The notes beneath the pieces were generated by a model, which searched no databases, had not been told where the DNA came from, and saw only the letters and a list, made by a program, of their open reading frames with translations. From Variovorax sp. OAS795 (lineage in GTDB: Bacteria > Pseudomonadota > Gammaproteobacteria > Burkholderiales > Burkholderiaceae_C): a DNA stretch of 64,000 bases. How positions within the stretch are numbered: the first letter of the stretch is position 1; each line of letters starts with the position of its first letter. Positions 18,084 through 27,113 of this stretch are shown piece after piece. The stretch spans positions 1,054,001 through 1,118,000 of the forward strand of contig NZ_JBEPOH010000001.1 of the NCBI RefSeq assembly GCF_040546685.1, in the 5' to 3' direction. The translations under genes and the position numbers were made by a program.

Positions 18084-20678
18084 ATGCAAGTCCTGAAACC
18101 CCAGGCGCTCGGCCTGTCGACGCGCCCCATCGAGTTCCGCAAGCGCTTCGGCCTGAGCATCAGCGCCTGCCTGCACCTGCCATTCGCGCAGGGCGAGCGC
18201 GGCACGCTGTGGGCCGAACAGTCCATGTGGTCCTTTCTTTCCAAGGAGATGGCCCAGCCGCTGATCGACGAAGGCGTGGCCAAGCTCACGCCCGAATTCC
18301 TGGTGCACGGCAAGGCGTTTCCGCCGCCCGATCGCCCCAATGGCTGTGCCGTGCGGGCCCGCTTCGGCACGAAGGAAAAGACGCTGCTCGTGCTGGGTGA
18401 CCGCCACTGGGACGGCGCGCGGCCGAGCCCGGCCCAGCCGTTCGCGGAGATGCCGCTGGACTGGTCCAGGGCCTACGGCGGAGCGGACTTCCCGTCCAAC
18501 ACCGGCGGCCGCGGCCGCCAGAAGATCGATGGCGTGGCGTGGCTGCCGAACATTGAACTGCCGCACGACCGCCTGCTGCGGCCCGACCAGGCCATTGCGC
18601 CGGCCGGCATGGGTGCGCTGGACCTGATGCATCCGCAGCGCGTGCAATACCGCGGCACCTACGACGCCGACTACCTGAAGCAGCACGCACCGGGTTTCGC
18701 CCCGGACACCGACTGGCGCTACTTCAATCTTGCGCCGGCCGATCAGTGGATGGGCGGCCCGCTCGCCGGCGACGAGCCCTTCTCGTTCGAGAACATGCAC
18801 CCCGAGAAGCGCATGATCGAAGGCCGGCTGCCGGGCATGCGTGCACGTGTTTTCGTAGGCTACAGGATGGTGGCCGGCGAGCCCAAGGTGCGCGAGGTTC
18901 CGCTGCGGCTGACCACCGTGTGGTTCTTCCCGCATGCGGAGCGCTGCATTGCGATCTTCCAGGGACTGGCGGAGGTCGGCACGGACGATGGCTCCGACGT
19001 GGTCAGTCTCATGGGCGCGGTCGAGCGGGCCGGCGAGGTGCGGCCAGATGCCCACTACCTCGATGCCGCCGCCAAGCGCGCCGATCCGAAGATGGGCCCG
19101 ATCTACGCCATCGTCGACAGCGACCTGCTGCCGGAAGGCGTGAGCACGCTCGATCCGGATGTGGAAGCCGCGAAGGCGCCCTTCGGCACGCAAGGCCTGC
19201 AAGGCGAGGCCCAATACCGCCGCGCCGAGATGGACGTCGCGTTCGCGCGCGAGAAAGTCATCGCCATGGGCAAGGACCCGGACGCATTGGGCATCCGCAT
19301 GCCTCCGCGCGAAAAGGTACCGGTCGGCGACGAGCTGCCGCCCTACCTCGAGAAGAAGATGAAGGAAGCCGAGGCCCAGCAGTGGGCGGCGGTCGAGGAC
19401 GCCGTGACGGCCATCGAGCGGGCGATGGCGATGTCGGAGGCGCACAAGATCGATATCGCGAAGGCGCAGCACCGCGGCCCACCCAGGTACGACCCGGACA
19501 GGCACATGGCCGAGATGCGCGCGCAACTGGCCGTGGGCACCCGGCCGCTCGACCTCGCGCCGCTCTTCCCGAAGCTGTGCCGCATCGAGGACGCGCATCG
19601 CGCGGGATATCTCCAGTCCGCGCACATGCAGCCGCCGGCCTTTGCCATGCCGGCCGGCGAGGCCGCCAAGCTGCGGGACGAAATGGCGCGCGCGGTGGCG
19701 GCCGGCATCAAGTTCTTTGCGGGCATCGATTTCACCGGCGCCGATTTTTCCGGACTCGATCTGCGGGAAGTGAACTTCGAAGGCGCGTGGCTCGAAAGCG
19801 CGGACTTGCGCAATGCCAACCTCTCCGGTGCCAACCTCGCGGGTGCCGTGCTGGCCCATGCCAATCTCGAAGGCGTGATCGCCTTCGGTGCCCGTTTCAG
19901 CAAGGCCAACCTTGGCAAGGCGGTGCTGGCACGCGGTGTCTTCGACGGGTCGGATTTTTCCGACGCGGTGCTGATGCGCTGCGCATTTGCCGGCACGCAG
20001 ATGCGCCACGCGAACTTCGCCAAAGCCAATCTGCTGGAGACCACCTGGGGCGACGCCGACTGGACCGGCGCCACGCTCAGCGGGCAGGTCTTCTACAAGC
20101 TCGATCTCAAGGGCATGCGCTGGCCGGAGGCGGACCTGTCCGTCTGCAACTTCATCGAGTCGGACCTCTCGGGCGTCGACATGCATGGCGCCAAACTGGA
20201 GAACGCGACCTTCGCGACCAGCAAGCTCGACGGCGCGCGGATGATGGCAGCGCAATGCACCGGCGCCGTGGCGGTCAAGGGTTCCAGCCTGGCCGCGGCG
20301 GACATGAGCCAGGCCAACCTGCGCAATTTCAACTTCGGTGCGTCCGACATGCGCGGCGCCAGGCTGGTGCGTGCGGTGCTCGATGGGGCCAACCTCTGCG
20401 AAGCGGGGCTCCAAGGGGCCGACCTGCGTCTTGCAAGCGCCAAGGGAGCGCTGATGCGCAAGGCGGTCTGCACCAACGCCCTGCTGTCCGGCGTGGACTT
20501 CAGCGGCGCCATCTTCCAGTCGGCGGACCTGCGCGGGGCCGACCTGCGGCGCAGCAATCTCTTCGGCGCCGACCTTGGCCGGGTGCGGCTGGACGGGTCG
20601 ACCCGATTCGACGGCGCCTTGCTCAAGCGCGCGCGCACCTGGCCGCGGCTCACGCCAGAACAGCAGGCGGTCGCATGA
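18084..20678 (+). CDS. DUF2169 and pentapeptide-repeat protein
   Basis: An 864-residue two-part protein. Residues 1-310 match DUF2169 (MPLDWSRAYGGADFPSN, WLPNIELPHDRLLRPDQ), a domain found beside VgrG/PAAR effector genes and thought to act as an effector adaptor or chaperone. A charged helical linker follows (residues 400-530, EKKMKEAEAQQW). Residues about 545-850 are pentapeptide repeats of A(D/N)LXX type (ADLRNANLSGANLAGAVL), which fold as a right-handed quadrilateral beta-helix. It starts 20 bp after vgrG1 and overlaps the next gene by ATGA, so it belongs to the vgrG1 transcription unit. Confidence 0.88.
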   Translation: MQVLKPQALGLSTRPIEFRKRFGLSISACLHLPFAQGERGTLWAEQSMWSFLSKEMAQPLIDEGVAKLTPEFLVHGKAFPPPDRPNGCAVRARFGTKEKTLLVLGDRHWDGARPSPAQPFAEMPLDWSRAYGGADFPSNTGGRGRQKIDGVAWLPNIELPHDRLLRPDQAIAPAGMGALDLMHPQRVQYRGTYDADYLKQHAPGFAPDTDWRYFNLAPADQWMGGPLAGDEPFSFENMHPEKRMIEGRLPGMRARVFVGYRMVAGEPKVREVPLRLTTVWFFPHAERCIAIFQGLAEVGTDDGSDVVSLMGAVERAGEVRPDAHYLDAAAKRADPKMGPIYAIVDSDLLPEGVSTLDPDVEAAKAPFGTQGLQGEAQYRRAEMDVAFAREKVIAMGKDPDALGIRMPPREKVPVGDELPPYLEKKMKEAEAQQWAAVEDAVTAIERAMAMSEAHKIDIAKAQHRGPPRYDPDRHMAEMRAQLAVGTRPLDLAPLFPKLCRIEDAHRAGYLQSAHMQPPAFAMPAGEAAKLRDEMARAVAAGIKFFAGIDFTGADFSGLDLREVNFEGAWLESADLRNANLSGANLAGAVLAHANLEGVIAFGARFSKANLGKAVLARGVFDGSDFSDAVLMRCAFAGTQMRHANFAKANLLETTWGDADWTGATLSGQVFYKLDLKGMRWPEADLSVCNFIESDLSGVDMHGAKLENATFATSKLDGARMMAAQCTGAVAVKGSSLAAADMSQANLRNFNFGASDMRGARLVRAVLDGANLCEAGLQGADLRLASAKGALMRKAVCTNALLSGVDFSGAIFQSADLRGADLRRSNLFGADLGRVRLDGSTRFDGALLKRARTWPRLTPEQQAVA

Positions 20679-21727
20679 GTCCCCATCTGTTGGCCATTGC
20701 CGTCAGCGTGGGCGAGACGCTGGAAGGGCTCGACATGCCCAAGGGACGCTACGCCGGGTTGTCGCTCGGTGGCGGCATCTTCTCGCGCATCAACTTTGCA
20801 GAAGCCGACTTCCGGAGCGCCGATCTTCGCGAGACCGTCTTCGACCAGTGCGACCTGCGCGGCGCCATCGCTTCCGGCGCCAACCTGCGCAAGGCCGTCT
20901 TCAACCGCTGCAAGCTCGACCACGTGGACTTGCGAGACGCCAACCTGCACGGTGCCGTGTTCACCGAATGCGACCTGACCCATGCACAGATGGCGCAGAC
21001 GGCCATGACGATGGCCACCGTGGCGCGCTGCAAGCTCGACCACGCCGTGCTGCGCGGCGCCCGGCTCGACGCCGCGGTGATCAGCCAGTCGGTGCTGCTC
21101 GACGTGTGCGCCGACGACACCAGCTGGCAATACACCACGGTCAACGAATGCGATCTCTCCCACCTGACATGGACGGGCGCTCGCATGCACCGCAACGTGT
21201 TCTTCAAGACCTCGCTCAAGGGCATGTCTTTCGAGGGCATGAAGCTCGACGGCTGCCAGTTCTCGTCGGCCGACCTCAGCGGCGCGAACTTCAGCGGCAT
21301 CATGCTGCAGCAATGCAGCTTCCAGGGTGCCAACCTCGATGGTGCGAAGTTCGCCGGGGCCATCGCACCGTTGACGATCTTCTGCGCGGCCACGGGCAAG
21401 GGTGTCGATTTTTCCGGCGCCCGCCTGCGCCAGGCGATCTTCACGGATGCGGCGTTGCCCGGTGCCGACTTCAGCGGCTGCGACCTGTTCCAGACGCACT
21501 TCGCGGGCGCGAAGTTGCAAGCCGCCAACTTCACCGGCGCCGAGCTGACCTACGCCGACTTCCGGCATGCCGACCTCACTGCGGCCGACCTGCGCCGCGC
21601 CACGATGCTGCGCGCCGTGCTGCACGGGGCGAACACCGAGAACGCGCAGATGAGCGACCGCGCGCGCGCCATCGAATCCGACCTGGACCTGCTGGAGTCC
21701 GAGCGCTGGCAGCCCCAGGCCGCCTGA
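20675..21727 (+). CDS. Pentapeptide-repeat protein
   Basis: A 350-residue protein made almost entirely of pentapeptide repeats (AEADFRSADLRETVF, GANLRKAVF, ADLSGANFSG, ADFRHADLTAADLRRATML). It is predicted to form one long right-handed beta-helix. Its start is coupled to the DUF2169-pentapeptide protein by a four-base overlap. It shows no signal peptide or enzyme motif. In this setting it could be a structural partner or lid for effector loading on VgrG1, or a cargo; no precise role is known to me. Confidence 0.85.
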   Translation: MSPHLLAIAVSVGETLEGLDMPKGRYAGLSLGGGIFSRINFAEADFRSADLRETVFDQCDLRGAIASGANLRKAVFNRCKLDHVDLRDANLHGAVFTECDLTHAQMAQTAMTMATVARCKLDHAVLRGARLDAAVISQSVLLDVCADDTSWQYTTVNECDLSHLTWTGARMHRNVFFKTSLKGMSFEGMKLDGCQFSSADLSGANFSGIMLQQCSFQGANLDGAKFAGAIAPLTIFCAATGKGVDFSGARLRQAIFTDAALPGADFSGCDLFQTHFAGAKLQAANFTGAELTYADFRHADLTAADLRRATMLRAVLHGANTENAQMSDRARAIESDLDLLESERWQPQAA

Positions 21728-21759
21728 ACGCAACGAACGAACCGACAAGGGAACACACC

Positions 21760-22417
21760 ATGAACGCAACGATGAAGAAGTCCGATCCCGCGCAAGTGCG
21801 CAAGCCTCGCGCCGGGAGAGCCATCACCGGCGAATGGTGCGTGGGCGTCCTGGGCGACGACGGCTCGGGCGCATCGGTCGTGAGGAGCGGCGACCTGCGG
21901 CTTCGTGCCACGCGCGCCGCGAGCTGCCTCCTCGAGCCCGCAGCCGGGGATAGCGTGGCGTGCCTGCGCATCGCGCCCGACGAGGTCTGGATCATGGCGG
22001 TGCTGCAGCGCGAGGAAGGGCACGCCCAATGTCGTGAGCTGCCCCAGCCACATGCGCATCGCCGTGGAAGGCGGCGCGCTCGAACTGGCGGCGGCGCGCG
22101 TCGCCGTGCAGTCGGACGAACTCGAAGTCGCCACGCAGAAGACGCGCGTGGCCACGGACACCGCCGACATCGTGGGACGCCAGCTCAGCGTCGTTGCGAC
22201 CAGCTTCAAGCTCGTGGGGTCGGTGCTGTCGTCGGTGATGGACCGGGTGCAGCACTTCAGCAAGCACTACCTGCGCACCACCGACGGCATCGACCGCGTG
22301 GCCGCCACGCACCTCGAGTGCGAAGCGAAGCAGCTGCTGCGCCTCGAAGGCGAGCACACGCTGGTGAACGGCCGCGAGCTCATCAAGGCACGCGGCGCGC
22401 AGATCCATTTCGGCTGA
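21760..22417 (+). pseudogene. DUF3540-family gene with a +1 frameshift
   Basis: The first frame begins at ATG 21760 (MNATMKKSDPAQVRK) and runs through ITGEWCVGVLGDDG and APDEVWIMAVLQREEG to about 22020. The protein then continues one base later in the next frame (TPNVVSCPSHMRIAVEGGALELAAARVAV and on to GAQIHFG, stop 22415-22417). Skipping one base at 22021 joins the halves into a normal DUF3540 protein of about 218 residues. Such proteins accompany DUF2169, pentapeptide and PAAR-like genes in T6SS islands. As printed the product would be wrong after residue 87. Mutation or sequencing insertion cannot be told apart here. Confidence 0.78.
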
Positions 22418-22441
22418 AAGAAGAAAGAAGCGGAGCACAGC

Positions 22442-22837
22442 ATGTTCGCCAACTGCCAGCTGATGGGCACCGACATGGGCTTTCCCGATGTCTGCATCAC
22501 GCCCGCCGCGCCATCCCCGATTCCGGTGCCGTACCCTAACATCGCCATGGGGCCGATGGCGATCCCGAACTGCCCCACGATCCTGGTCATGGGCGCACCG
22601 GCACACAACCTCGGCACGTCGATCCCGATGACCAATGGCGACAACTCCGGCGTGCTGCTGGGCGTCGCATCGGGCACCGTGATGGGACCGAGCCGCCATC
22701 TCACCGGCGCCTTCACGGTGCTGTGGAACGGCATGCCCGCCACGCGGCTCACCAGCGTTTCGCTGCAGAACAGCACCAACTGCCCGGGCGTGCGCACGGT
22801 GCCCAGCCAGCCGCTCGTTCTTTTGCTCGCGCCCTAG
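22442..22837 (+). CDS. PAAR-like (DUF4150) spike-tip protein
   Basis: A 131-residue protein of the PAAR-like DUF4150 family, which caps the VgrG spike. The signature is FPDVCITPAAPSPIPVPYPNIAM followed by ILVMGAPAHNLGTSIPMTNGDN and MGPSRHLTGAFTVLWNGMPATRL, with the regularly placed His and Cys residues of the PAAR fold. It has no C-terminal toxin extension. It lies directly before vgrG2, so it most likely tips VgrG2 or VgrG1 or works with the pentapeptide/DUF3540 set upstream. Confidence 0.88.
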   Translation: MFANCQLMGTDMGFPDVCITPAAPSPIPVPYPNIAMGPMAIPNCPTILVMGAPAHNLGTSIPMTNGDNSGVLLGVASGTVMGPSRHLTGAFTVLWNGMPATRLTSVSLQNSTNCPGVRTVPSQPLVLLLAP

Positions 22838-22880
22838 AGAAACGCCGGCGCCATGCGCCGGCCACGGGAGAAAGCCATTC

Positions 22881-25283
22881 ATGGCCGATCACGAGTTCCG
22901 TATCGAAAGCGATTCGCCCACCAACGGCGAGCTGATGTTCTGGCGCATCGTCGGCCACGAGGCGCTGGCGCGCCCGTCGACCTACGAACTCACCGTGCTG
23001 TCGAAGAACCGTGCGCTCGACGCCAAGGACATCCTCGGCCGCGCCTTCGACGTGGTGATCGGATTCCAGGATGCCGAAGGCGGCCTGCACGAACGCCATT
23101 GCCAAGGCCATGCGGTGCGCTTCGAGCGCACGGGCCACGTGGGGCGGCACTTCGAATACCGCATCGGCCTGCGCTCGTGGTTCTGGCTGCTCACCAAGCG
23201 CAGCAACTCGCGCATCCTGCAGGACAAGAAGGTGCTCGAGGTGCTCGATGCGGTGTTCGAGGACAGCCCGATCAAGCGCTTCAAGAAGACCAAGGCCGAC
23301 AACGTCATCGGTACGCACAACCCGCGGCGCTACTGCGTGCAGCACCAGGAGAGCGACTACCAGTTCCTGTCGCGGCTGCTCGAGGACGAAGGCATCTACT
23401 ACTGGTTCGATGCGCACGATGCGCCGGGCACCATGCATCTGTCGGACGCGAGCGACATCGCGCACGACAAGCTGCCGGTGGAGGGCACCTTGCGCCATGT
23501 GGCCGGCGACGCGAGCGAGGCACGCCACAACGAGATCTCCCGCTGGGTCAGCGCGCGCCAGTTCGACACCGGAAAGTACGCCTCCCAGGACAGCGACTTC
23601 AAGGCCATCAAGAAGAAGCTCGAAGCCGCGGGCGGAGAACCCGACAAGCACGAGCTGGCCGAGTTCGAGGCCTTCGAATACGCGGGCGGCTACTTCTCGG
23701 GCGCCGACGCGGACGACAAGGGCAAGCTGCGCGGCGAGGAGATCGGCGCACGGCGCCAGCGCCACTGGGCCCTCACCACGTGGCCCGACGTGGCCGCGGG
23801 ACGCAGCTTCACGTTCCAGGACGACCCCGACGGCACGCGCGACGGCGACTACATCATTGCGGCATGCACCTTCGTGGCGAGCCACCCCGGCTACGAGAGC
23901 CTCACGCACGACCTGCCGTCGGCGACGCCGGAGCGCGCGCTGCGCGAGGCGCTGGCCGACGACGCGGTGAACGCGGAGGCGTTGCCGGCGCTGGAAGCGC
24001 TGATTGCCGATGCGCCTGCGCTGCGCACCGGGCCGCAGGGCACCAGCGCCTTCCTCCTGACCGCCATTCCGGTCGACGTGCCGTTCCACCCGCCCCGGCT
24101 CACGCCGCGCGTCGTGATGCCGGGCCCGCAGTCGGCCATCGTGGTGGGGCCGGCCGGCGAAGAGATCCACGCCGACGACTTCGGCCGCGTGAAGGTGCAC
24201 TTCCACTGGGACCGCTACGACAAGAGCGACGAGAAGTCGACCTGCTGGGTGCGCGTGTCGCAGCCCTGGGCCGGCAAGGGATGGGGCGGCTACTTCATTC
24301 CGCGCATCGGGCAGGAAGTGATCGTCGATTTCCTGAACGGCGACCCCGACCGCCCGATCATCGTGGGCCGCGTCTACAACGACGACCAGCCGATTCCCTT
24401 CGGCTCCCACACGCAGAGCGGCTTCCGCACGCGTTCCACGCCCAAGGGCAGCGCTTCCAACTGCAACGAGTTCCGCTTCGAGGACAAGAAGGGTTCGGAG
24501 CAGGTGTACCTGCATGCCGAGAAGAACCAGGACATCGAGGTCGAGAACGACGAGACGCACTGGGTCGGCCACGACCGCGCCAAGACCATCGACCACGACG
24601 AGACCACGCACGTCAAGCATGACCGGACCGAGACGGTCGACAACAACGAGACCATCACCGTGCACGGGCAGCGCACCGAAACCGTGGACAAGAACGAGAC
24701 CATCACCATCCACCAGAACCGCACGGAGACGGTGGACCTGAACGAGACGATCTCGATCGGCCAGAACCGCTCGATCACGGTGGGCGCGAGCGAGACGGCG
24801 ACAGTGGCGCTGCAGCGCACGCATTCGGTGGGGATCAACGAGACCATCACGGTAGGCGCTGCGCAAGAGATCACGGTAGGGGCGATGCAGGCGGTGACCG
24901 TGGGGGCGAGCCAGACGATCAACGTGGGGGCGAACCAGAGCGTGACCATCGGCGCCGACCAGACGGAATCCATCGGCGCGAACCGGGTGGTCAAGGTCGG
25001 CGCCAAGCTTGCAGTCAACGTGGGAAGCGATGCGTCGATGACCGTGGGCGCAGGCCGCTCGGCCAGCATCGACAAGGACGACTCGTTCAGCGTGGGAAAG
25101 AAGTTCGTGGTCGATGCGGGCGACGAGATCTCGCTGACCACGGGCAGCGCAAGCATCGTGATGAAGAAGGACGGCTCCATCACGATCAGGGGCAAGGACA
25201 TCCTGATCGAAGGCTCGGGCTCGGTCAACGTCAAGGCCTCGGGCAACGTCGTGGTCAAGGGCTCCAAGATCACCCACAACTGA
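22881..25283 (+). CDS. vgrG: VgrG spike protein (second copy)
   Basis: An 800-residue VgrG. Residues 1-530 are almost the same as VgrG1 at protein and DNA level, including the gp27-like and OB domains (HVGRHFEYRIGLRSWFWLLTKR; RVKVHFHWDRYDKSDEKSTCWVRV). It differs after about residue 535: a longer needle of repeated T-V-D/G-x-N-E-T units (VDNNETITVHGQRTETVDKNE) ends with a DUF2345-like tail (SLTTGSASIVMKKDGSITIRGKDILIEGSG), and there is no polyproline extension. It starts its own accessory set: a DUF6484-like protein, a PAAR-like effector and two candidate immunity genes. Confidence 0.96.
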   Translation: MADHEFRIESDSPTNGELMFWRIVGHEALARPSTYELTVLSKNRALDAKDILGRAFDVVIGFQDAEGGLHERHCQGHAVRFERTGHVGRHFEYRIGLRSWFWLLTKRSNSRILQDKKVLEVLDAVFEDSPIKRFKKTKADNVIGTHNPRRYCVQHQESDYQFLSRLLEDEGIYYWFDAHDAPGTMHLSDASDIAHDKLPVEGTLRHVAGDASEARHNEISRWVSARQFDTGKYASQDSDFKAIKKKLEAAGGEPDKHELAEFEAFEYAGGYFSGADADDKGKLRGEEIGARRQRHWALTTWPDVAAGRSFTFQDDPDGTRDGDYIIAACTFVASHPGYESLTHDLPSATPERALREALADDAVNAEALPALEALIADAPALRTGPQGTSAFLLTAIPVDVPFHPPRLTPRVVMPGPQSAIVVGPAGEEIHADDFGRVKVHFHWDRYDKSDEKSTCWVRVSQPWAGKGWGGYFIPRIGQEVIVDFLNGDPDRPIIVGRVYNDDQPIPFGSHTQSGFRTRSTPKGSASNCNEFRFEDKKGSEQVYLHAEKNQDIEVENDETHWVGHDRAKTIDHDETTHVKHDRTETVDNNETITVHGQRTETVDKNETITIHQNRTETVDLNETISIGQNRSITVGASETATVALQRTHSVGINETITVGAAQEITVGAMQAVTVGASQTINVGANQSVTIGADQTESIGANRVVKVGAKLAVNVGSDASMTVGAGRSASIDKDDSFSVGKKFVVDAGDEISLTTGSASIVMKKDGSITIRGKDILIEGSGSVNVKASGNVVVKGSKITHN

Positions 25284-25293
25284 AGGAGTGGAC

Positions 25294-25764
25294 ATGAGCG
25301 GACGTGATGAAGCACTGGCGCGGCTGATGCCGGCCACGCGCGATGCACCCGGCGCGATGCAACTGGGTGTGCAGGTCGGGCGGCTGGTCGCGCTGACCGG
25401 CGCCGGGCCTTGGGTGCGCATGGACGAGGATGCAGCGCCCTTGTGCGCGCGCACCACCGTTCAGCTCGGCGACGAAGACGTGGGCGGCGAAGTGGTGGTC
25501 GCCTTCGACCGGGGCGACACGCATCGTCCCCTGGTCCTCGGGCGCGTGCTGCCGGCGCAGCAAGGCGACAAGGGCCGCGCCATGCATGCGCAGGCCGACG
25601 GCGACCGGCTCGTGCTGTCGGCGCGCGAGCGCATCGTGCTTCGGTGCGGCAGCGCCAGCATCACGCTCACGCGTGCGGGCAAGGTGCTCATCGACGGCCA
25701 CTTCGTGCAGAGCCGCGCCACCGGCGTGAACGCCCTCAAGGGCGGCTCCATCGAGCTCAACTGA
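25294..25764 (+). CDS. DUF6484-like T6SS accessory protein
   Basis: A 156-residue protein with ATG 25294 placed five bases after AAGGAG. It has a short OB-like pattern: LGVQVGRLVALTGAGPWVRMD, then DVGGEVVVAFDRGDTHRPLVLGRVL, which echoes the VgrG phrase RPIIVGRVYN, and ends with a DUF2345-like strand set (ITLTRAGKVLIDGHFVQSRATGVNALKGGSIELN). Such proteins usually sit between vgrG and a PAAR or DUF2169 gene. It may extend or complete the VgrG needle. The DUF number is from memory of similar loci and is less certain than the VgrG relation. Confidence 0.7.
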   Translation: MSGRDEALARLMPATRDAPGAMQLGVQVGRLVALTGAGPWVRMDEDAAPLCARTTVQLGDEDVGGEVVVAFDRGDTHRPLVLGRVLPAQQGDKGRAMHAQADGDRLVLSARERIVLRCGSASITLTRAGKVLIDGHFVQSRATGVNALKGGSIELN

Positions 25765-25793
25765 GCGCGAGACCGATCACTGGTGTTGCCACG

Positions 25794-26555
25794 ATGTCGC
25801 TGACCGTCTACGCAGAGGGCATGGGCCTCTTCCACAAGGGAAGCGGCGGCAAGGGTATTGCGCCTGGCGATGTGTGCCTGACGCCGCCGCCACCGCCGGG
25901 CGGGCCGCTGCCTGTGCCGTACGTGAACGTGTGCAGCGCGTCCGACCTGTCCAAGGGAAGCCGCTCGGTGCTGATCGACGGAGAGCCGACTGCGCTCGAG
26001 GATGCCTCGGAGGTCAGCACCAGCACCGGCAATGAAGCCGGCACGCAGGGCGGCAACGTGGTCACGCACAAGACCAAGGGCAAGGCGGTTTTCTCCAACT
26101 GGTCGCACACCGTCAAGGTCGAGGGAAAGGGCGTGTGCCGCCATGGCGACCCGATGGGCCAGAACTGCGCGACACCGCCGGTGGGAATCATCGAGCCCGC
26201 GGCGCTGGTGCGCGTGGCGAAGTCCCACAAATGGGATGGAAGCCAGCCCTGCAAGAACCGCTACAAGCGCCCCAAGGAGGGCAAGCCCAATGCAGCGCAG
26301 CGCAAGAAGATCGCGGGCAAGAAATGCTGGAAATGCAAGTGGCGAAACGCCACGGTGCCGGACCATCAGCCGCCGCTGATCGTCGCCTGGTACCTGGGCG
26401 GGTGCAATGCGGTGGCCAAGTTCAAGGACTGGGCCAAATCCACGGGCGCCACGTCCAAGGGCCACTGCCGGCCGTGCTCGGGCAAGCAGGGCGGCACGGT
26501 GTCCAGGCGGCATGGGACGGCGCGTGTGAACGCCTTCCTGCAAAAGATCAAGTAG
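25794..26555 (+). CDS. PAAR-like (DUF4150) protein with probable HNH-type nuclease toxin tail
   Basis: A 253-residue candidate effector. Residues 1-140 are a DUF4150 PAAR-like domain (GDVCLTPPPPPGGPLPVPYVN; GKAVFSNWSHTVKVEGKGVCRHGDPMGQN). The tail has the arrangement of a zinc-bound HNH/treble-clef nuclease: C178-x2-C181, then D190-H191 in VPDHQPPLIVAWYLGGCN, then C225-x2-C228 in HCRPCSGKQGG. The linker is strongly basic (KNRYKRPKEGK), suiting a nucleic-acid substrate. It would be delivered on the VgrG2 tip and degrade DNA or RNA in a rival cell. Two paralogous small acidic-type genes follow and are good immunity candidates. The nuclease call rests on motif spacing only. Confidence 0.7.
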   Translation: MSLTVYAEGMGLFHKGSGGKGIAPGDVCLTPPPPPGGPLPVPYVNVCSASDLSKGSRSVLIDGEPTALEDASEVSTSTGNEAGTQGGNVVTHKTKGKAVFSNWSHTVKVEGKGVCRHGDPMGQNCATPPVGIIEPAALVRVAKSHKWDGSQPCKNRYKRPKEGKPNAAQRKKIAGKKCWKCKWRNATVPDHQPPLIVAWYLGGCNAVAKFKDWAKSTGATSKGHCRPCSGKQGGTVSRRHGTARVNAFLQKIK

Positions 26556-26592
26556 GGCCGGAACGCGGCCAGCCAGGAACTAGGAGATGCCG

Positions 26593-27072
26593 ATGAGCGA
26601 CTACAAGGAGTTGTTCGACGCCTATGTCGTCGAATTGCGGCAGGCCAAGGCCGTGGCCGAGGCCTGGTGGCAGGCCCTGCTGGTGGGCGAGATGCAGGCC
26701 GGCGCCGATGCGGAGGCGGCCCGGGAGGCCGTGGACTGGCGATGGCCGCTCGGGCCTGTGTCGCATCCCTTCGTGATTGCGGTCTTTCGCAAGTACGCGC
26801 TGGAATGCCAGCGGCTCAACGATGCGGCGGAGGAAGCCGAAGAAGACGAAGACGATGAAGAGGACCTGGACGACTCCAGCGAGTCCGACTGGGGCCGCGA
26901 CGACACCGATGAAGAGGACGAGGAAGCCGACCTCGATGCCCTCGAAGCCCCGGTGGAGCCGCGCGAGCTGCTGATCGAGATGCTTGCGAACCGGATCGAG
27001 GACCTGGCCGAGTTCATGGCCGACTTCGTCTTTACGCCGCTGGGCCTCGACAAGAACGAGCGATGGATCTGA
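26593..27072 (+). CDS. Putative immunity protein A (acidic)
   Basis: A small soluble protein of 159 residues from ATG 26593, six bases after AGGAG; an in-frame ATG at 26587 directly abuts that site and is less likely. It is very acidic, with a run of Asp/Glu around residues 78-125 (EEAEEDEDDEEDLDD). The segment LGPVSHPFVIAVFRKYALECQRLN and the ending PLGLDKNERWI are shared in pattern with the next gene. Position right after the nuclease-type effector, acidity and duplication all fit an immunity protein that binds a basic nuclease. No known family recognised. Confidence 0.6.
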   Translation: MSDYKELFDAYVVELRQAKAVAEAWWQALLVGEMQAGADAEAAREAVDWRWPLGPVSHPFVIAVFRKYALECQRLNDAAEEAEEDEDDEEDLDDSSESDWGRDDTDEEDEEADLDALEAPVEPRELLIEMLANRIEDLAEFMADFVFTPLGLDKNERWI

Positions 27073-27113
27073 ACGCGGCCTCTGCTGCCGTTCGCGCCGA
27101 TGAAGGAGTTGCC

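Noticed and set aside
24540..25100. Direct DNA repeats in vgrG2 as an independent repeat element
   Set aside because: They are codon-level repeats of the needle domain (T-V-D/G units), explained by the protein.
7383..25283. Prophage (gp25, gp27/gp5-like and tail-type proteins)
   Set aside because: Phage-like proteins here are the homologous T6SS baseplate, spike and tube; there are no capsid, terminase, integrase or lysis genes.
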